This document shows, piece after piece, positions 7,878-17,620 of a DNA stretch of 64,000 bases (positions within the stretch are counted from its first letter, which is position 1; the number at the start of each line of letters is the position of its first letter). The stretch comes from Clostridia bacterium (GTDB taxonomy: Bacteria; Bacillota; Clostridia; Christensenellales; Pumilibacteraceae). The position numbers and the translations under genes are program-made. The notes under the pieces are model-generated. The model had not been told where the DNA came from and did no database searches. It was given only the letters and a program-made list of their open reading frames with translations. The stretch is from contig JAAVYI010000017.1 in NCBI GenBank assembly GCA_022791055.1, positions 1 through 64,000 of the forward strand. The letters run 5' to 3'.

Positions 7878-9362
7878 ATGAAAAAGATCGTATTACTGCC
7901 GCTCGACGAGCGCCCTTGCAATTATCGGTATCCGCAAATGCTGTTTCAGGAAAACGCAGCGTTTTCGCTTACCGTGCCGGACGTTTCGATCATGCCCGAC
8001 AAAAAGCAAGCTGCCGACTTCGAGAAGATCCGCGACTTTTTATTTGCGGCTTGCGCCGATGCCGACTGCCTGGTCGTCTCGCTCGAAATGCTGCTGTACG
8101 GCGGGCTGCTGCCGTCGCGGTTGCATCGGCTGTCGACCGAAACGCTTGGAATGCGGCTGAAAGTTTTACAAGAACTGAAAGCGCGGCGGCCGTCGCTGAC
8201 GATCTACGCGATCGGGCTGATCATGCGCTGTCCGCAATATTCTTCGGCTGACGAAGAACCCGATTATTGGGAGATCTGCGGCAAAGAGATGTTCGCGTTC
8301 GGCGTGTGTAAGGACAAGGGCGAGACCGGCGCGCAATATGATGCGCTTGCAAGACAGGTCGCGCCGTACCTCGACGACTTTACGACGCGTCGCGCCGTCA
8401 ATCTCCGTATGCTCGAGCGCGCGCTCGACTGCGTAGGCGACACGATCGACTTTATGGTCATACCGCAAGACGATTCCGCGCCGTACGGTTGGACGGCCAT
8501 CGACCAGCGCAAGATCCGCGCGGCCGTCTCCGACAAGGGCAAAATGCTCGACTGCCTGATCTATCCGGGCGCAGACGAGGCGGGGCTGACGCTGTTGGCG
8601 CGGTACGTCAACAGCGTGGTCGGCACGCCGCGTGTCGCCGTCGATTATTCTTCGTGCGCCGCGCCGAAAGCCATTCCCGCCTTCGAGGATCGGCCGCTCG
8701 GCGAAAGCGTCAAACTGCAACTGGCCGCGGCCGGCTGTTTGCGGGCAGGCGACGAGTTTTCTTCCGATTTTACGTTAATGGTCAACGCGCCGGCAAGCGG
8801 CATGGTGTCGGCGGCCGATGCGAGCGACAGTCGCTCGTACCAAACCGAACGCAGCCTTGCCGAATACGCGCTCAAGATCCGCGACTTAACGCGTTGCGGG
8901 GTGCGCGTAGCGGTGGCCGACGTCGCCTACGCCAACGGCGCCGATACGCAGCTTGTGCGTATGCTCGATAGTGCGAATGTTGCGATGCAAGTGTCGGCCT
9001 ATGCGGGGTGGAACACCTCGTCCAACACGTTGGGAACGGCGATCGCGCAAGCCTGTCTGTTCCGTGCTTGCGGCGACAGTGCGGCGCATAAACGGTTTTT
9101 GGCGCTCAGGTATTTCGAAGATGCGGGCTACTGTGCGTACACCCGCAAAACGGTGTGCGAACGCGATTTGCCCGGGTTGGGACTCAACTACTTCGATGCG
9201 GGCGAGCGGCGCGGCAAGGTCGCGCACATCGTCGCCCAAACGATCGCGGCGCACATGCGCGAGATCATGCCGCACGTCGCGGCGGACTACCGCATCACGC
9301 AGTGCGAAATGCCCTGGAAACGTATGTTCGAGGTCGGCCTGACGGTAGGCGAGACCTTATAA
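7878..9362 (+). CDS. DUF4127 family protein
   Basis: A 494-residue cytoplasmic protein of a family without established function. Its start IVLLPLDERPCNYRYPQ is the family hallmark (PLD-x-RP). Further conserved-looking blocks are LVVSLEMLLYGGLLPSR (about 70), MVIPQDDSAPYGW (about 195) and YAGWNTSSNTLGTAIAQA (about 375), rich in Asp, Asn and Gly as in an alpha/beta enzyme active site. ATG 7878 is preferred to 7872 because AAAAGGA ends at 7871. It lies between a GH84-like enzyme and a surface protein in one operon, so a role in amino-sugar glycan use is likely but unproven. Confidence 0.8.
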   Translation: MKKIVLLPLDERPCNYRYPQMLFQENAAFSLTVPDVSIMPDKKQAADFEKIRDFLFAACADADCLVVSLEMLLYGGLLPSRLHRLSTETLGMRLKVLQELKARRPSLTIYAIGLIMRCPQYSSADEEPDYWEICGKEMFAFGVCKDKGETGAQYDALARQVAPYLDDFTTRRAVNLRMLERALDCVGDTIDFMVIPQDDSAPYGWTAIDQRKIRAAVSDKGKMLDCLIYPGADEAGLTLLARYVNSVVGTPRVAVDYSSCAAPKAIPAFEDRPLGESVKLQLAAAGCLRAGDEFSSDFTLMVNAPASGMVSAADASDSRSYQTERSLAEYALKIRDLTRCGVRVAVADVAYANGADTQLVRMLDSANVAMQVSAYAGWNTSSNTLGTAIAQACLFRACGDSAAHKRFLALRYFEDAGYCAYTRKTVCERDLPGLGLNYFDAGERRGKVAHIVAQTIAAHMREIMPHVAADYRITQCEMPWKRMFEVGLTVGETL

Positions 9363-9388
9363 CAATAACTAGGTGAGGAGGATTCACT

Positions 9389-12300
9389 ATGCGTAAGAGT
9401 ATGTTGCGCAACCGTTTGGTTGCGCTGGCCGTAGCGCTGTGCGCCGTCGCAGCCGGTTGCGCCGCACTGCTGGGCGGCGGGGGGACGACGGCAAAAGCCG
9501 CTGCGCCTACGGTGTACGGCATGAACGGCGCCGAAATTTCGATCGCGGCGTCGAAAGTCGATCCCTTCGTCGTCGAGGACTCCGCGGGAACTTTGACCAA
9601 ACTGAACTTTTCTTTCGGCGAGGACAGCGCGGTATTCACGACCGCCTGGCTGTACCCCGAAACCCCCGAACGCGCGGGCGTGACCGAATACGCATTCGAG
9701 TGGAAAAGCGGCGCGTACCGTTTGAAGCAACGTGCCACGGGGGGGGCCTTTATATACCCGTCAACGGCCTTGTCGTAAGCCTTAAGGACGACAACGACAC
9801 CTGGGCGGCGGCCGCAGTCGGCACGACGCTTACCAAGAACGGAACATTCCCCGACTATATCGGCGCGGTCGATATGAAAGTCGCGTCGGGGACGAGCAAC
9901 TTAGCGCCCGATAAAAAGATCCGCATTCCGCTCACCAAGATGAACGGAACGCGCAAAGAAAACGAGATCGTATATTACAATGCCGAGTGGGGGCCTACGA
10001 CCGGCCAAAACGAGTTCGGCACCGAAGCGCTGTTCGCCTTACAGGATAACGGCGAGTTTAAGATACAAAAAATGCGCGGCGTGCGCAATACGACCGAACT
10101 GAGTCTGAACGCGCGCTCTTTTATCGTGTCCATTCACGGCACATACCGCGCGCTGCTGACGCCCGGGGCGTTCGTCGACGAGGGCGACACCGCGGAGCTG
10201 ATCGGTATGCAGTTCGTCAATCTGACCAAGTCCAATTCGCGTAAACTGACTTTCGTAAACCCGACCGCACCGGTCAAGCCGACCGACGTCGACCTGATCA
10301 CCGACGCGAGCGGCAATACGCCGTTCCCCGGTTTCCGCGCCGAAAACTATCTGATGCTCTACGACAAGGGTTACGACAAAAGCGTATGCTCTGCGTCGAA
10401 CAAGTTCGCCAACTTCACCGGCTGTAACGAGTGGGGGTACGAGGTGCTTGTGCGTCGCACGTCGGCCGAGGGCGCGACGCCGATCACAGGCGTTATCGAG
10501 ACGCACGGCAAGCAGATCGACAGCCTGCTCGACGATCCGTCGTTCATTCTTTCCGGCAACGGCGCGGCCGAAACGTTTTTGATCAATTCGGCTTTAAACG
10601 GCGCGCAGGTCTCGATCGACGCGGGCAATACGGTGACGATCACCACCACGCCGGCCAGCTACGTGACGACCGCCGTCGCGCGGCTTGATACGGTCAACGA
10701 AATGATGCAAACGGCGATCGACGCCAAATATAAACTCAACTATATCGGCGAGGGCGACACCGCGGAAAACAACAAGTGGACGCGCGCAAAAGGGGCCGCC
10801 GAAAAAGCGCTCGGCGCCAAAGACGACGCCGCCGACAAAAAGACGCTGTACGGACTGATGAAACAGTTGCAGCTCGACGAAGAGGCGGAAGTCATCAACA
10901 ACGTGCATTTGGCCGACTTCTACGACCTGTATTTGACGATCATCAACCAAGCGACGCTGATCGAAAGCATGACCTATCAAGGTAACGCCGTCATGAGTAT
11001 CGCGGCCTGGCACCGTCCCGTGGCCGCGCGGGAAAAGACGACCGAGGCGATCCGCGACACGCTCAAGCTGTTCAAGTCGGTCAACATGAATACCGTGTAC
11101 GTCGAAACGTTCTGGAACGGCTACTCGATGAGCGGCAACAGCAAGTACGTCGACTATCATATCGATTTCAAAAACAACGTCTACGAGGGGTACGACGACT
11201 ATCTGTCGGCGTTCATCGGCGAGGCGCATAAACTGGGCATCGAAGTACACGCCTGGGTGGAAGATTTCTTCGTCGGCTATCAAGGGTACGCCGAAAGCAA
11301 CGTGCTGACCGGCAAAAAGGCCAATTCCGACGAGCAGCTTGTGCCGCAGTCGGAGCGCAGCAAGTGGGTGATCCGCGATTACCAGGGCAACGAGTATACG
11401 CAGTTCGAGGGCGGCAAGTATAAGTTTATCGATCCGTCCAATCCCGAAGTGCGCAAGTTTTTAGTCGACTACTATACCGAACTTTTGACAGAGTACGACC
11501 TCGACGGCATCAACCTCGACTACATTCGCTACCCGGTGCAGAACTTCTACGGCTACGACAAGGACAATCCCGACGTGCCGTATGACCACGGTTACAGCGA
11601 GTTTTCGGCCAACAAATTTTTGACCGAGCAGAACGTGGCGGACAAGAACAGAACGCTCAGCTATCTCAAGCGGCAGCTCAGCAAAAAGACCAGTTTCGAC
11701 GCAGAGGAGACGGCGGCGGCCTGGAGCGCATTCAAGATCCGCCAGATCAACGAATTTGTCGCAGAGGTCAAAGCGGCGGTTGACGCTTGCGAGGCCGATC
11801 GTGTCAAGAAAGGCACGTACAGCGAAAACAATATCATCATTTCGACGTCGGTGTTCCCCGATGCCGACGTAACCGAAAAGAAGAGCCAGGATTGGTTCAG
11901 CTGGGTGCAAGCCGGCTTGATCGAAGTCACCACGCCGATGGCGTATTACACCAACGCCAACACCGTTGCGCAGCGTATCATGTCGATGGTGGGTAAGATC
12001 GGCGGCGTATCCTTCAACTACGGCGGCATTGCGCCGTACTTCATGGGACTGAACGCATACGAGGAAGTGACGCAGGCGCTATCCGCCCTAAAAGGCGGCG
12101 CGTTCGGAACGGTCATCTTCGATTCCAAAACGATCATGAATTCGGAGTTGGCGCGTACCTATCTGTCGAACGGCATTTACGGCAGCGCGGCCGTCGTACC
12201 GCATAAGCAGATCGATAAGCTGCTGGCCGCCTTTACCGACGAGATGAAGTCGCGCGCCGACCTCTACGAGATCGAGGGCAACAAGCTGACCGCGTATAAC

Positions 12301-12720
12301 GCCGCGCTCGACGCGCTTAAAGCCATGCCGTTCTCGACGGCCGAAGAGATCCGGGCGATCATGACCGCCGTCTATCAGATCCAAAACAACGCCAAAAACT
12401 ACGCTTCGGGACACGCGACGACGCGTATCGCCGAAGAAATGGCCAACCTCAATAACGTACTCGACGCGCATCTGTCGCGCTACTATATCGACAAAGAAGG
12501 TTGGATCCCGGCCGAGAGCATTCGCCCCGACCGCGTCAATCCGCCGAAGCCCGACCCCGATCCGGACGACGGAGACGGCGACGACAATCCGCCTGCGCCC
12601 GCGCCCGAAAAAGGTTGCGGCTGCGGGTCGAGTATAGGCGTAGCGACGGGCGGCGCCGCGCTCATACTGCTTTTAGTTGGACTTAGCGTCGCGTTTACGC
12701 GCAAGAGAAAGCAGAACTGA
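9389..12720 (+). CDS. Surface GHL10-like glycosyl hydrolase, frameshifted at a G8 tract
   Basis: Two frames join into one protein of about 1110 residues. The first frame from ATG 9389 (GGAGG upstream) gives a signal peptide ending in an Ala-rich cleavage region. The second continues from the G run at 9739-9746 to 12720. One more G would restore a single frame. The middle (about residues 525-870) is the GHL10/YddW-like barrel: MNTVYVETFWNGY, EAHKLGIEVHAWVEDF, LDGINLDYIRYP and a later VTTPMAYY. The C-terminus has a Pro/Asp-rich spacer, CGCGSS and one membrane helix with a basic tail, so the protein is displayed on the surface. Its role is probably binding or cleaving extracellular glycan for the importer genes downstream. 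Whether the frameshift is real cannot be decided from one sequence. Confidence 0.8.
9739..9746 (+). repeat. G8 homopolymer at the frameshift
   Basis: Eight G in a row, at exactly the point where the reading frame of the surface protein changes. Nine G would make ACG-GGG-GGG-GGC-CTT and keep the frame. Either phase variation, a fixed mutation or an assembly error could explain it. Confidence 0.85.
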
Positions 12721-12768
12721 ATTTCGTAACAGGCGTGAAAACACGTTTGAAATTTAAGGAGGGTTAAT

Positions 12769-15030
12769 ATGAAACACATCAAAACCGTTTGGACCGCGCT
12801 GATGTTGGCGGCGGTCATGGCGCTCGGCTTGGGGCTGGCGGCCTGCGGCACACCGCAGTTTACCATCACGTTCGAGTCGAACGGAGGCAGTGCGGTCGCT
12901 GCGGTGACCGTAGACAAAGACGGCAAGGTCGAAAAACCTGCCGACCCGACCAAAGAAGATTGCATTTTCGACGGTTGGTTTAAGGACGCAACGTTCGGCG
13001 AAAGCTGGAACTTCGGCACCGACACGGTGACGGGCGACGTCACGCTGTACGCGAAGTGGACGCCGCTGGCCGATTGCGCCGTAACGTTCGATTCGCAAGG
13101 CGGCAGCGCCGTACAGTCGGCGACCGTCAAGGCGGGCAAGACGCTGACAAAGCCGACCGACCCGACGCGCGCGCGTTTCCGTTTCGACGGATGGTTTAAG
13201 GATGCGGCAGGCGAAACGGCCTGGAATTTCGACACCGACACGGTGACGGGCGACATCACGCTGTACGCAAAATGGACGCAGGTCGAGGCCGGCGAGATCG
13301 CTTGGGTCAAACCTGCGGCCGGCAGCGTCATTATTCCCGACGACATCGGACTGTTTAACCCTGACTATCGCAAGACGCTCGAAGATCTTGCGCCCGACGT
13401 GTACGCCACCGAGGACGGCGAGCGCTTAGCGACCATTGTTGTCGATACGGATGCCGATTTCGGGTACGACGCAGAGACGAACAAACTGACCCCGGGCAGC
13501 TACACCGTTACCTATGAGACGCGCGACAGCATGAACGAATCGCACGAAGAGACGTTCGACGTCGTCGTCAAATCGGCCGAAGAAGTCAACTACTATGTGT
13601 ATGCGAATCAGGATAAGAGCGGCAAGTCGGGCGTCTGCGGGATCGACTTCAGCGCTGCCGTCGGCGGCGTGCGGATCCGCGTAGCGCACGACAAATATTT
13701 CGAAGTGACCGACGTGGACAATTTGCCCGAAGCGATCCGCAACCCGCATTCGGAAGGCAAAATTATCGACTTCGACGATCCGTTTATCATTAAGAACGCC
13801 GACGACGTAGCGCTCACGCTGAACACGGCCGACGCAATGGCCGAGTATACCGTGTTCGACAGCCACGGCGTTGTCGTGTTCGGTTGGAACGGCGCGAACG
13901 GCAGAGGCGTAGACGAGAACAACCGGTACACGCTCGGCAAAAACGGCGGTATCAACGCTACGACGGTTACCGTACCGGCCGGCGGCTATGTGCTGATCGT
14001 CGGTTACACGGCCGGCGGCAACTGGTACGGGAAAGTAACGGGCGGCAAAGCGATTTCCGCCGACGATTACTGGGGAATAAAGGCAGCGGGCGACGGCGTG
14101 CCGCAGTACGACATGGACGGCAGACAGTTCGCCTCGACCGGTTTCAACTACCGCTGGAAGAACGTCGTACAACTCAAAAAAGGTGCCGACGTGTTGACGG
14201 GCGAATATGTCAACCAAGCGCCGTATATGACGAAAGGATATAACGGCTTTGACATTCTGCGTAGCGACACGCAGTTGACGGAAGAGGAACTGAAAACGCA
14301 AATTCTTGCGGCTATCGGGTTTAGGGACGATGCGGGAACGTTTGATGTGACCGACGATATTGACGTCGTCGCCGCCAATATCAGCCTCAACGCAACCGAC
14401 ATTGCCGCTATCGACAACACGGTAGAAGCCCAGTACGCCGTCAGAATCGAAGTTACCGACTCTACCGACGCTACGCTGAAAGCCGAGTTTTCCATTGTTG
14501 TAACGATTGCGGACAAATATTTGAAAATCGGTGACTCGGTGACTTGGGCAAATCCCACGGTTGTCAAAAATGCAAAATTGACGTCCTCGCCCGGCGACGG
14601 CAAACTATATGTTTGGGATTCTACGGCAACGGCCGATAACATTCATGAGCATAAGTATACCGGTTGTGCGGTTATAAATAAGAATACCGGTAAGATTATT
14701 GCCAGCGCAGACTGGAGCAATTATTACGACCATAGCGGGGTCAAGAAAACGTTGAAAGACGGTTTGGGAATTACGACCGGCGACGGCAAATATGCGGCGC
14801 GCACCTTGTTTACCAACTATATGACCGATGCGGGTAGAACCGAAATTGCATATACGGACGTTGCAAAAGAAGATTTGTTGATCCTTGTAGTTGTTCAAGG
14901 CGGCACGGAGAATCATAAAACGTATGGGCAGAAGTTCAATACCTGCTGTGACGCCGGTTATGCAAACGCCTATGTCGAAATCAAGGGCTTGACGGGGTTG
15001 AGCAATACGGCGAAACCCGTTACGGAGTAA
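12769..15030 (+). CDS. Lipoprotein with two InlB B-repeats
   Basis: A 753-residue exported lipoprotein: signal peptide with lipobox LAAC, Cys26. Two InlB/Listeria-Bacteroides B-repeats follow (about 30-97 and 100-169), each ending in VTGDxTLYAKWT with a central FDGWFKDA. The rest (about 175-753) is a long extracellular region with beta-rich segments and no family I recognise, including a GGYVLIVGYTAGG stretch near 405. B-repeats usually act as protein or glycan adhesion modules. It lies 48 bases after the surface hydrolase and 2 bases before the solute-binding protein, so it likely captures substrate at the surface. From about 14240 on, codons look more A/T-rich than in the first part. Confidence 0.8.
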   Translation: MKHIKTVWTALMLAAVMALGLGLAACGTPQFTITFESNGGSAVAAVTVDKDGKVEKPADPTKEDCIFDGWFKDATFGESWNFGTDTVTGDVTLYAKWTPLADCAVTFDSQGGSAVQSATVKAGKTLTKPTDPTRARFRFDGWFKDAAGETAWNFDTDTVTGDITLYAKWTQVEAGEIAWVKPAAGSVIIPDDIGLFNPDYRKTLEDLAPDVYATEDGERLATIVVDTDADFGYDAETNKLTPGSYTVTYETRDSMNESHEETFDVVVKSAEEVNYYVYANQDKSGKSGVCGIDFSAAVGGVRIRVAHDKYFEVTDVDNLPEAIRNPHSEGKIIDFDDPFIIKNADDVALTLNTADAMAEYTVFDSHGVVVFGWNGANGRGVDENNRYTLGKNGGINATTVTVPAGGYVLIVGYTAGGNWYGKVTGGKAISADDYWGIKAAGDGVPQYDMDGRQFASTGFNYRWKNVVQLKKGADVLTGEYVNQAPYMTKGYNGFDILRSDTQLTEEELKTQILAAIGFRDDAGTFDVTDDIDVVAANISLNATDIAAIDNTVEAQYAVRIEVTDSTDATLKAEFSIVVTIADKYLKIGDSVTWANPTVVKNAKLTSSPGDGKLYVWDSTATADNIHEHKYTGCAVINKNTGKIIASADWSNYYDHSGVKKTLKDGLGITTGDGKYAARTLFTNYMTDAGRTEIAYTDVAKEDLLILVVVQGGTENHKTYGQKFNTCCDAGYANAYVEIKGLTGLSNTAKPVTE

Positions 15031-15032
15031 AC

Positions 15033-16589
15033 ATGAAAAAAATACTGACAATACTATTGAGTTTGGCGTTGTGCTTAGGGGCGCTTGCGGGCTGTAAGTT
15101 CGAAAAGGTGGAGATCAACAAGATCAATCCCGATGCGGACGTCTCGAGTAAGCCGGCGCTCAAACTGCTGCTGCCGTATGTGTCCGACACCATGGAGTCG
15201 AATGCGGCCATACCGCTGATTAACGAGATGACGGGCTATACGGTGTCTTACGACCAGTTGCCGACCGGCGCGAGCGCGGAGAGCAATCTGACTGGCATCA
15301 TCGTCGACAAAAAGACCGACTATCACGCGCTCAAACTGACCAAAAACCAGTTCAACAAATATGCGGTCATGCACGCGTCGTTTGCCGACATTACCGACGT
15401 TGTCAATTCGCCGAAGTTCTCGGTGATGAAGAACGCGATCAAGCAGGAGGCTTGGGACGCCGTGACCTATAACGGCCGTATCCTGGGCATTCCCGACAGC
15501 GCGTCCAACAACAACATCGACAAGTCGATCATCATTCGCAAGGACATTATGTATACTTTAACGAACCCCGACACGGGCAAGAAGTATACCGAAGTGCCGA
15601 CGACGTTCGACGGCTTCAAAAAGCTGTTAAAGGCGTTTCAGGACTCGAAACCGGGCAACAAGACTGCGTTCACGCTGCCCAGCAATATCCAGGTCGTAGG
15701 GCCGATCGCCGCGTCGTTCGGCGTCGACCAGGAATGGCAGGACATGGACGGCGAGCTGACGCACATGATCGAAAACCCGGGATTTTCCGACTATGCGGCG
15801 GCGATGAAAGCGCTCAAAAACGAGGGGCTTTTGGATGCGGCCATGCAAACCAACAGTTTTTCGCACTGCGCGCAGGAGTTCGCCAAAGGCAATGCGATCG
15901 CCACGGTGTCGAACTTCTGGGAAATGGCGACGGTGTCCGAACAGTTGAATGCCAACGGCGGCAAGAAAATGGAGAACTGCGTGGACTTTGCTTACGGTTT
16001 TAAAGACAGTGAAGGCAAGGTAAAGACCTGGCAGTCGTCGGGCGTCAGCTATGTGACCGTCGTACCCAACTGGATGGCGGATAGCGGCATTCACGTCATG
16101 CACATGATCCGGGAAAAGCTGAAAGACGAGAATTTTATACGCTTGGTTGCGGGCGAGCTTGGCACGCACTATCAATACAACAGCATTACCCGCGAGTACG
16201 AGCCGACCGCGCAATACAAGACGGATAAGACGAGCGCCGATCACTTTGTCACCGGCACCAACGACAACATTTACAACACCTGGTGGACGCAGGTCGTCAT
16301 CAAGGGCAACGATGCGTATTACTTCCAGTGGAAAGCGACCAACACCGACGCGTTCAATTCCGACGATCACAAGCTGATCGGGGTACTCAATCCCGTCAAG
16401 TTCGCGCCGCCGCTTGCGACGTATTCCAACCGCGCGGCCGGTATGGAAGATTACTTCAATTCCGAAGTCACCAAGCTGATCTACGGCAACGACAGCGCGG
16501 TAACGGTGGAATCGATTCGCGCCGGCTGGTCGGGCGGGGACAACGCCGCCGCCGTGCGTGAGATCAAAGACTGGTACAAAAACAAATAA
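15033..16589 (+). CDS. Sugar ABC transporter solute-binding lipoprotein
   Basis: A 518-residue extracellular binding protein. The signal peptide ends in the lipobox LAGC (Cys21). The body resembles the LipO/YtcQ-type family 1 binding proteins for complex sugars (LLLPYVSD...INEMTGYTV near the start, AIATVSNFWEMA in the middle), which are longer than simple maltose-type proteins. It lies 2 bases after the InlB-repeat gene and upstream of two matching permeases. The ligand is probably an amino-sugar or mannose-containing oligosaccharide, judged only from the neighbours. A G+C-rich hairpin after the stop may protect its message. Confidence 0.85.
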   Translation: MKKILTILLSLALCLGALAGCKFEKVEINKINPDADVSSKPALKLLLPYVSDTMESNAAIPLINEMTGYTVSYDQLPTGASAESNLTGIIVDKKTDYHALKLTKNQFNKYAVMHASFADITDVVNSPKFSVMKNAIKQEAWDAVTYNGRILGIPDSASNNNIDKSIIIRKDIMYTLTNPDTGKKYTEVPTTFDGFKKLLKAFQDSKPGNKTAFTLPSNIQVVGPIAASFGVDQEWQDMDGELTHMIENPGFSDYAAAMKALKNEGLLDAAMQTNSFSHCAQEFAKGNAIATVSNFWEMATVSEQLNANGGKKMENCVDFAYGFKDSEGKVKTWQSSGVSYVTVVPNWMADSGIHVMHMIREKLKDENFIRLVAGELGTHYQYNSITREYEPTAQYKTDKTSADHFVTGTNDNIYNTWWTQVVIKGNDAYYFQWKATNTDAFNSDDHKLIGVLNPVKFAPPLATYSNRAAGMEDYFNSEVTKLIYGNDSAVTVESIRAGWSGGDNAAAVREIKDWYKNK

Positions 16590-16612
16590 TACAACTTTTA
16601 AACCGTTCCGGC

Positions 16613-16636
16613 GGGGCGCAGGTTTGTATGCGCCCC
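16613..16636 (+). other. Intercistronic hairpin after the binding-protein gene
   Basis: GGGGCGCA (16613-16620) pairs perfectly with TGCGCCCC (16629-16636). There is no T tract, so it is not a terminator. In binding-protein operons such hairpins commonly slow 3' decay and keep the binding protein in excess over permeases. It also buries the ATG at 16628. Confidence 0.65.
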
Positions 16637-16681
16637 GTCCGCGAAACGGATTTCACGCGCCTACACGGATTCGAGGTCTAT

Positions 16682-17620
16682 ATGGTACAAGCACGGTTGA
16701 AAGAAAAATCGAAATTCAAAAAATACGGCTCGCTCATGCTGTTTTTACTGCCGGGCGTGCTGCTTGCCTTTGTGTTCTGCTACGTGCCGATGGCCGGGCT
16801 GATCATGGCGTTCAAGCAAGAGATCGACTTGACGACGTACACCAGTTCGATCGCGTCGATTATCATGACGCCGTGGGGCGGCTTTTCGCAGTTTGCCAAA
16901 CTGTTTGCGGCAAACTCCGACTTCCTGCGCGTACTGGGGAACACGCTGTTTATATCGGTGATGAAGATCGTTTTGGTGTTTCCCGTGCCGATCATTCTCG
17001 CCATTCTGATCACCGAAGTCAAGAATAAGGTATTCAACAAAGCGGTGCAATCGGTCATGTACCTGCCGCACTTTCTGTCCTGGGCGGTGGTCGCCAGCGT
17101 GTTCATGACGTTCATGCACCCCAACACCGGCGCGCTCAACGCCATACTCAAGCTGTTCGGCTGTTCGATCGACGTTTCTTCGGCCAATCAGTTCCCCTGG
17201 ATTATGGTGCTGACGACGGCATGGAAAGACATCGGCTGGTCGGCGGTCGCGTATATCGCGGCGATCCTTGCGATCGATACCGAACAGTACGAGGCGGCCA
17301 AGATCGACGGGGCGGGCAAGCTCAAACAAATTTGGCATATCACGCTGCCGGGGATCGCCGGCACGGTGGCCGTGCTGCTGATCATGCGTATCGGCTATCT
17401 GATGGACGCGGGGTTCGAGCAGATCTACGCCATGCTGACGCCGACCGCCGAATCGAAGGGCGAGATCATCGGCACATATATTTACAAGCTGGCGATCAAA
17501 AACGGCGGCAGCTATGCGCTGACGACGGCGGCCGGTCTGTTCAATTCGGTCATCTCGCTGGTATTGGTGCTGGGCGGCAATCTGTTCTGCAAGAAAGTGT
17601 TTAACAGGAGTATCTGGTAA
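16682..17620 (+). CDS. Sugar ABC transporter permease (LplB/YtcP type, first subunit)
   Basis: A 312-residue inner-membrane permease with about six membrane helices beginning at SLMLFLLPGVLLAFVFCYVP. The EAA loop that contacts the ATPase reads EAAKIDGAGKLKQIWHITLP (about 203-222). The start at 16682 has GAGGT upstream; the ATG 54 bases earlier lies in a strong hairpin. Its TAA shares a base with the ATG of the second permease. It partners with the preceding binding protein. No ATPase gene is in the locus, so a shared MsmX-like ATPase elsewhere must power it. Confidence 0.9.
   Translation: MVQARLKEKSKFKKYGSLMLFLLPGVLLAFVFCYVPMAGLIMAFKQEIDLTTYTSSIASIIMTPWGGFSQFAKLFAANSDFLRVLGNTLFISVMKIVLVFPVPIILAILITEVKNKVFNKAVQSVMYLPHFLSWAVVASVFMTFMHPNTGALNAILKLFGCSIDVSSANQFPWIMVLTTAWKDIGWSAVAYIAAILAIDTEQYEAAKIDGAGKLKQIWHITLPGIAGTVAVLLIMRIGYLMDAGFEQIYAMLTPTAESKGEIIGTYIYKLAIKNGGSYALTTAAGLFNSVISLVLVLGGNLFCKKVFNRSIW

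Noticed and set aside
9439-9738. Upstream extension of the second frame of the GHL10-like gene as an independent N-terminus
   Set aside because: The translation is Arg-rich nonsense, while the other frame gives a proper signal peptide with GGAGG; the two frames belong to one frameshifted gene.
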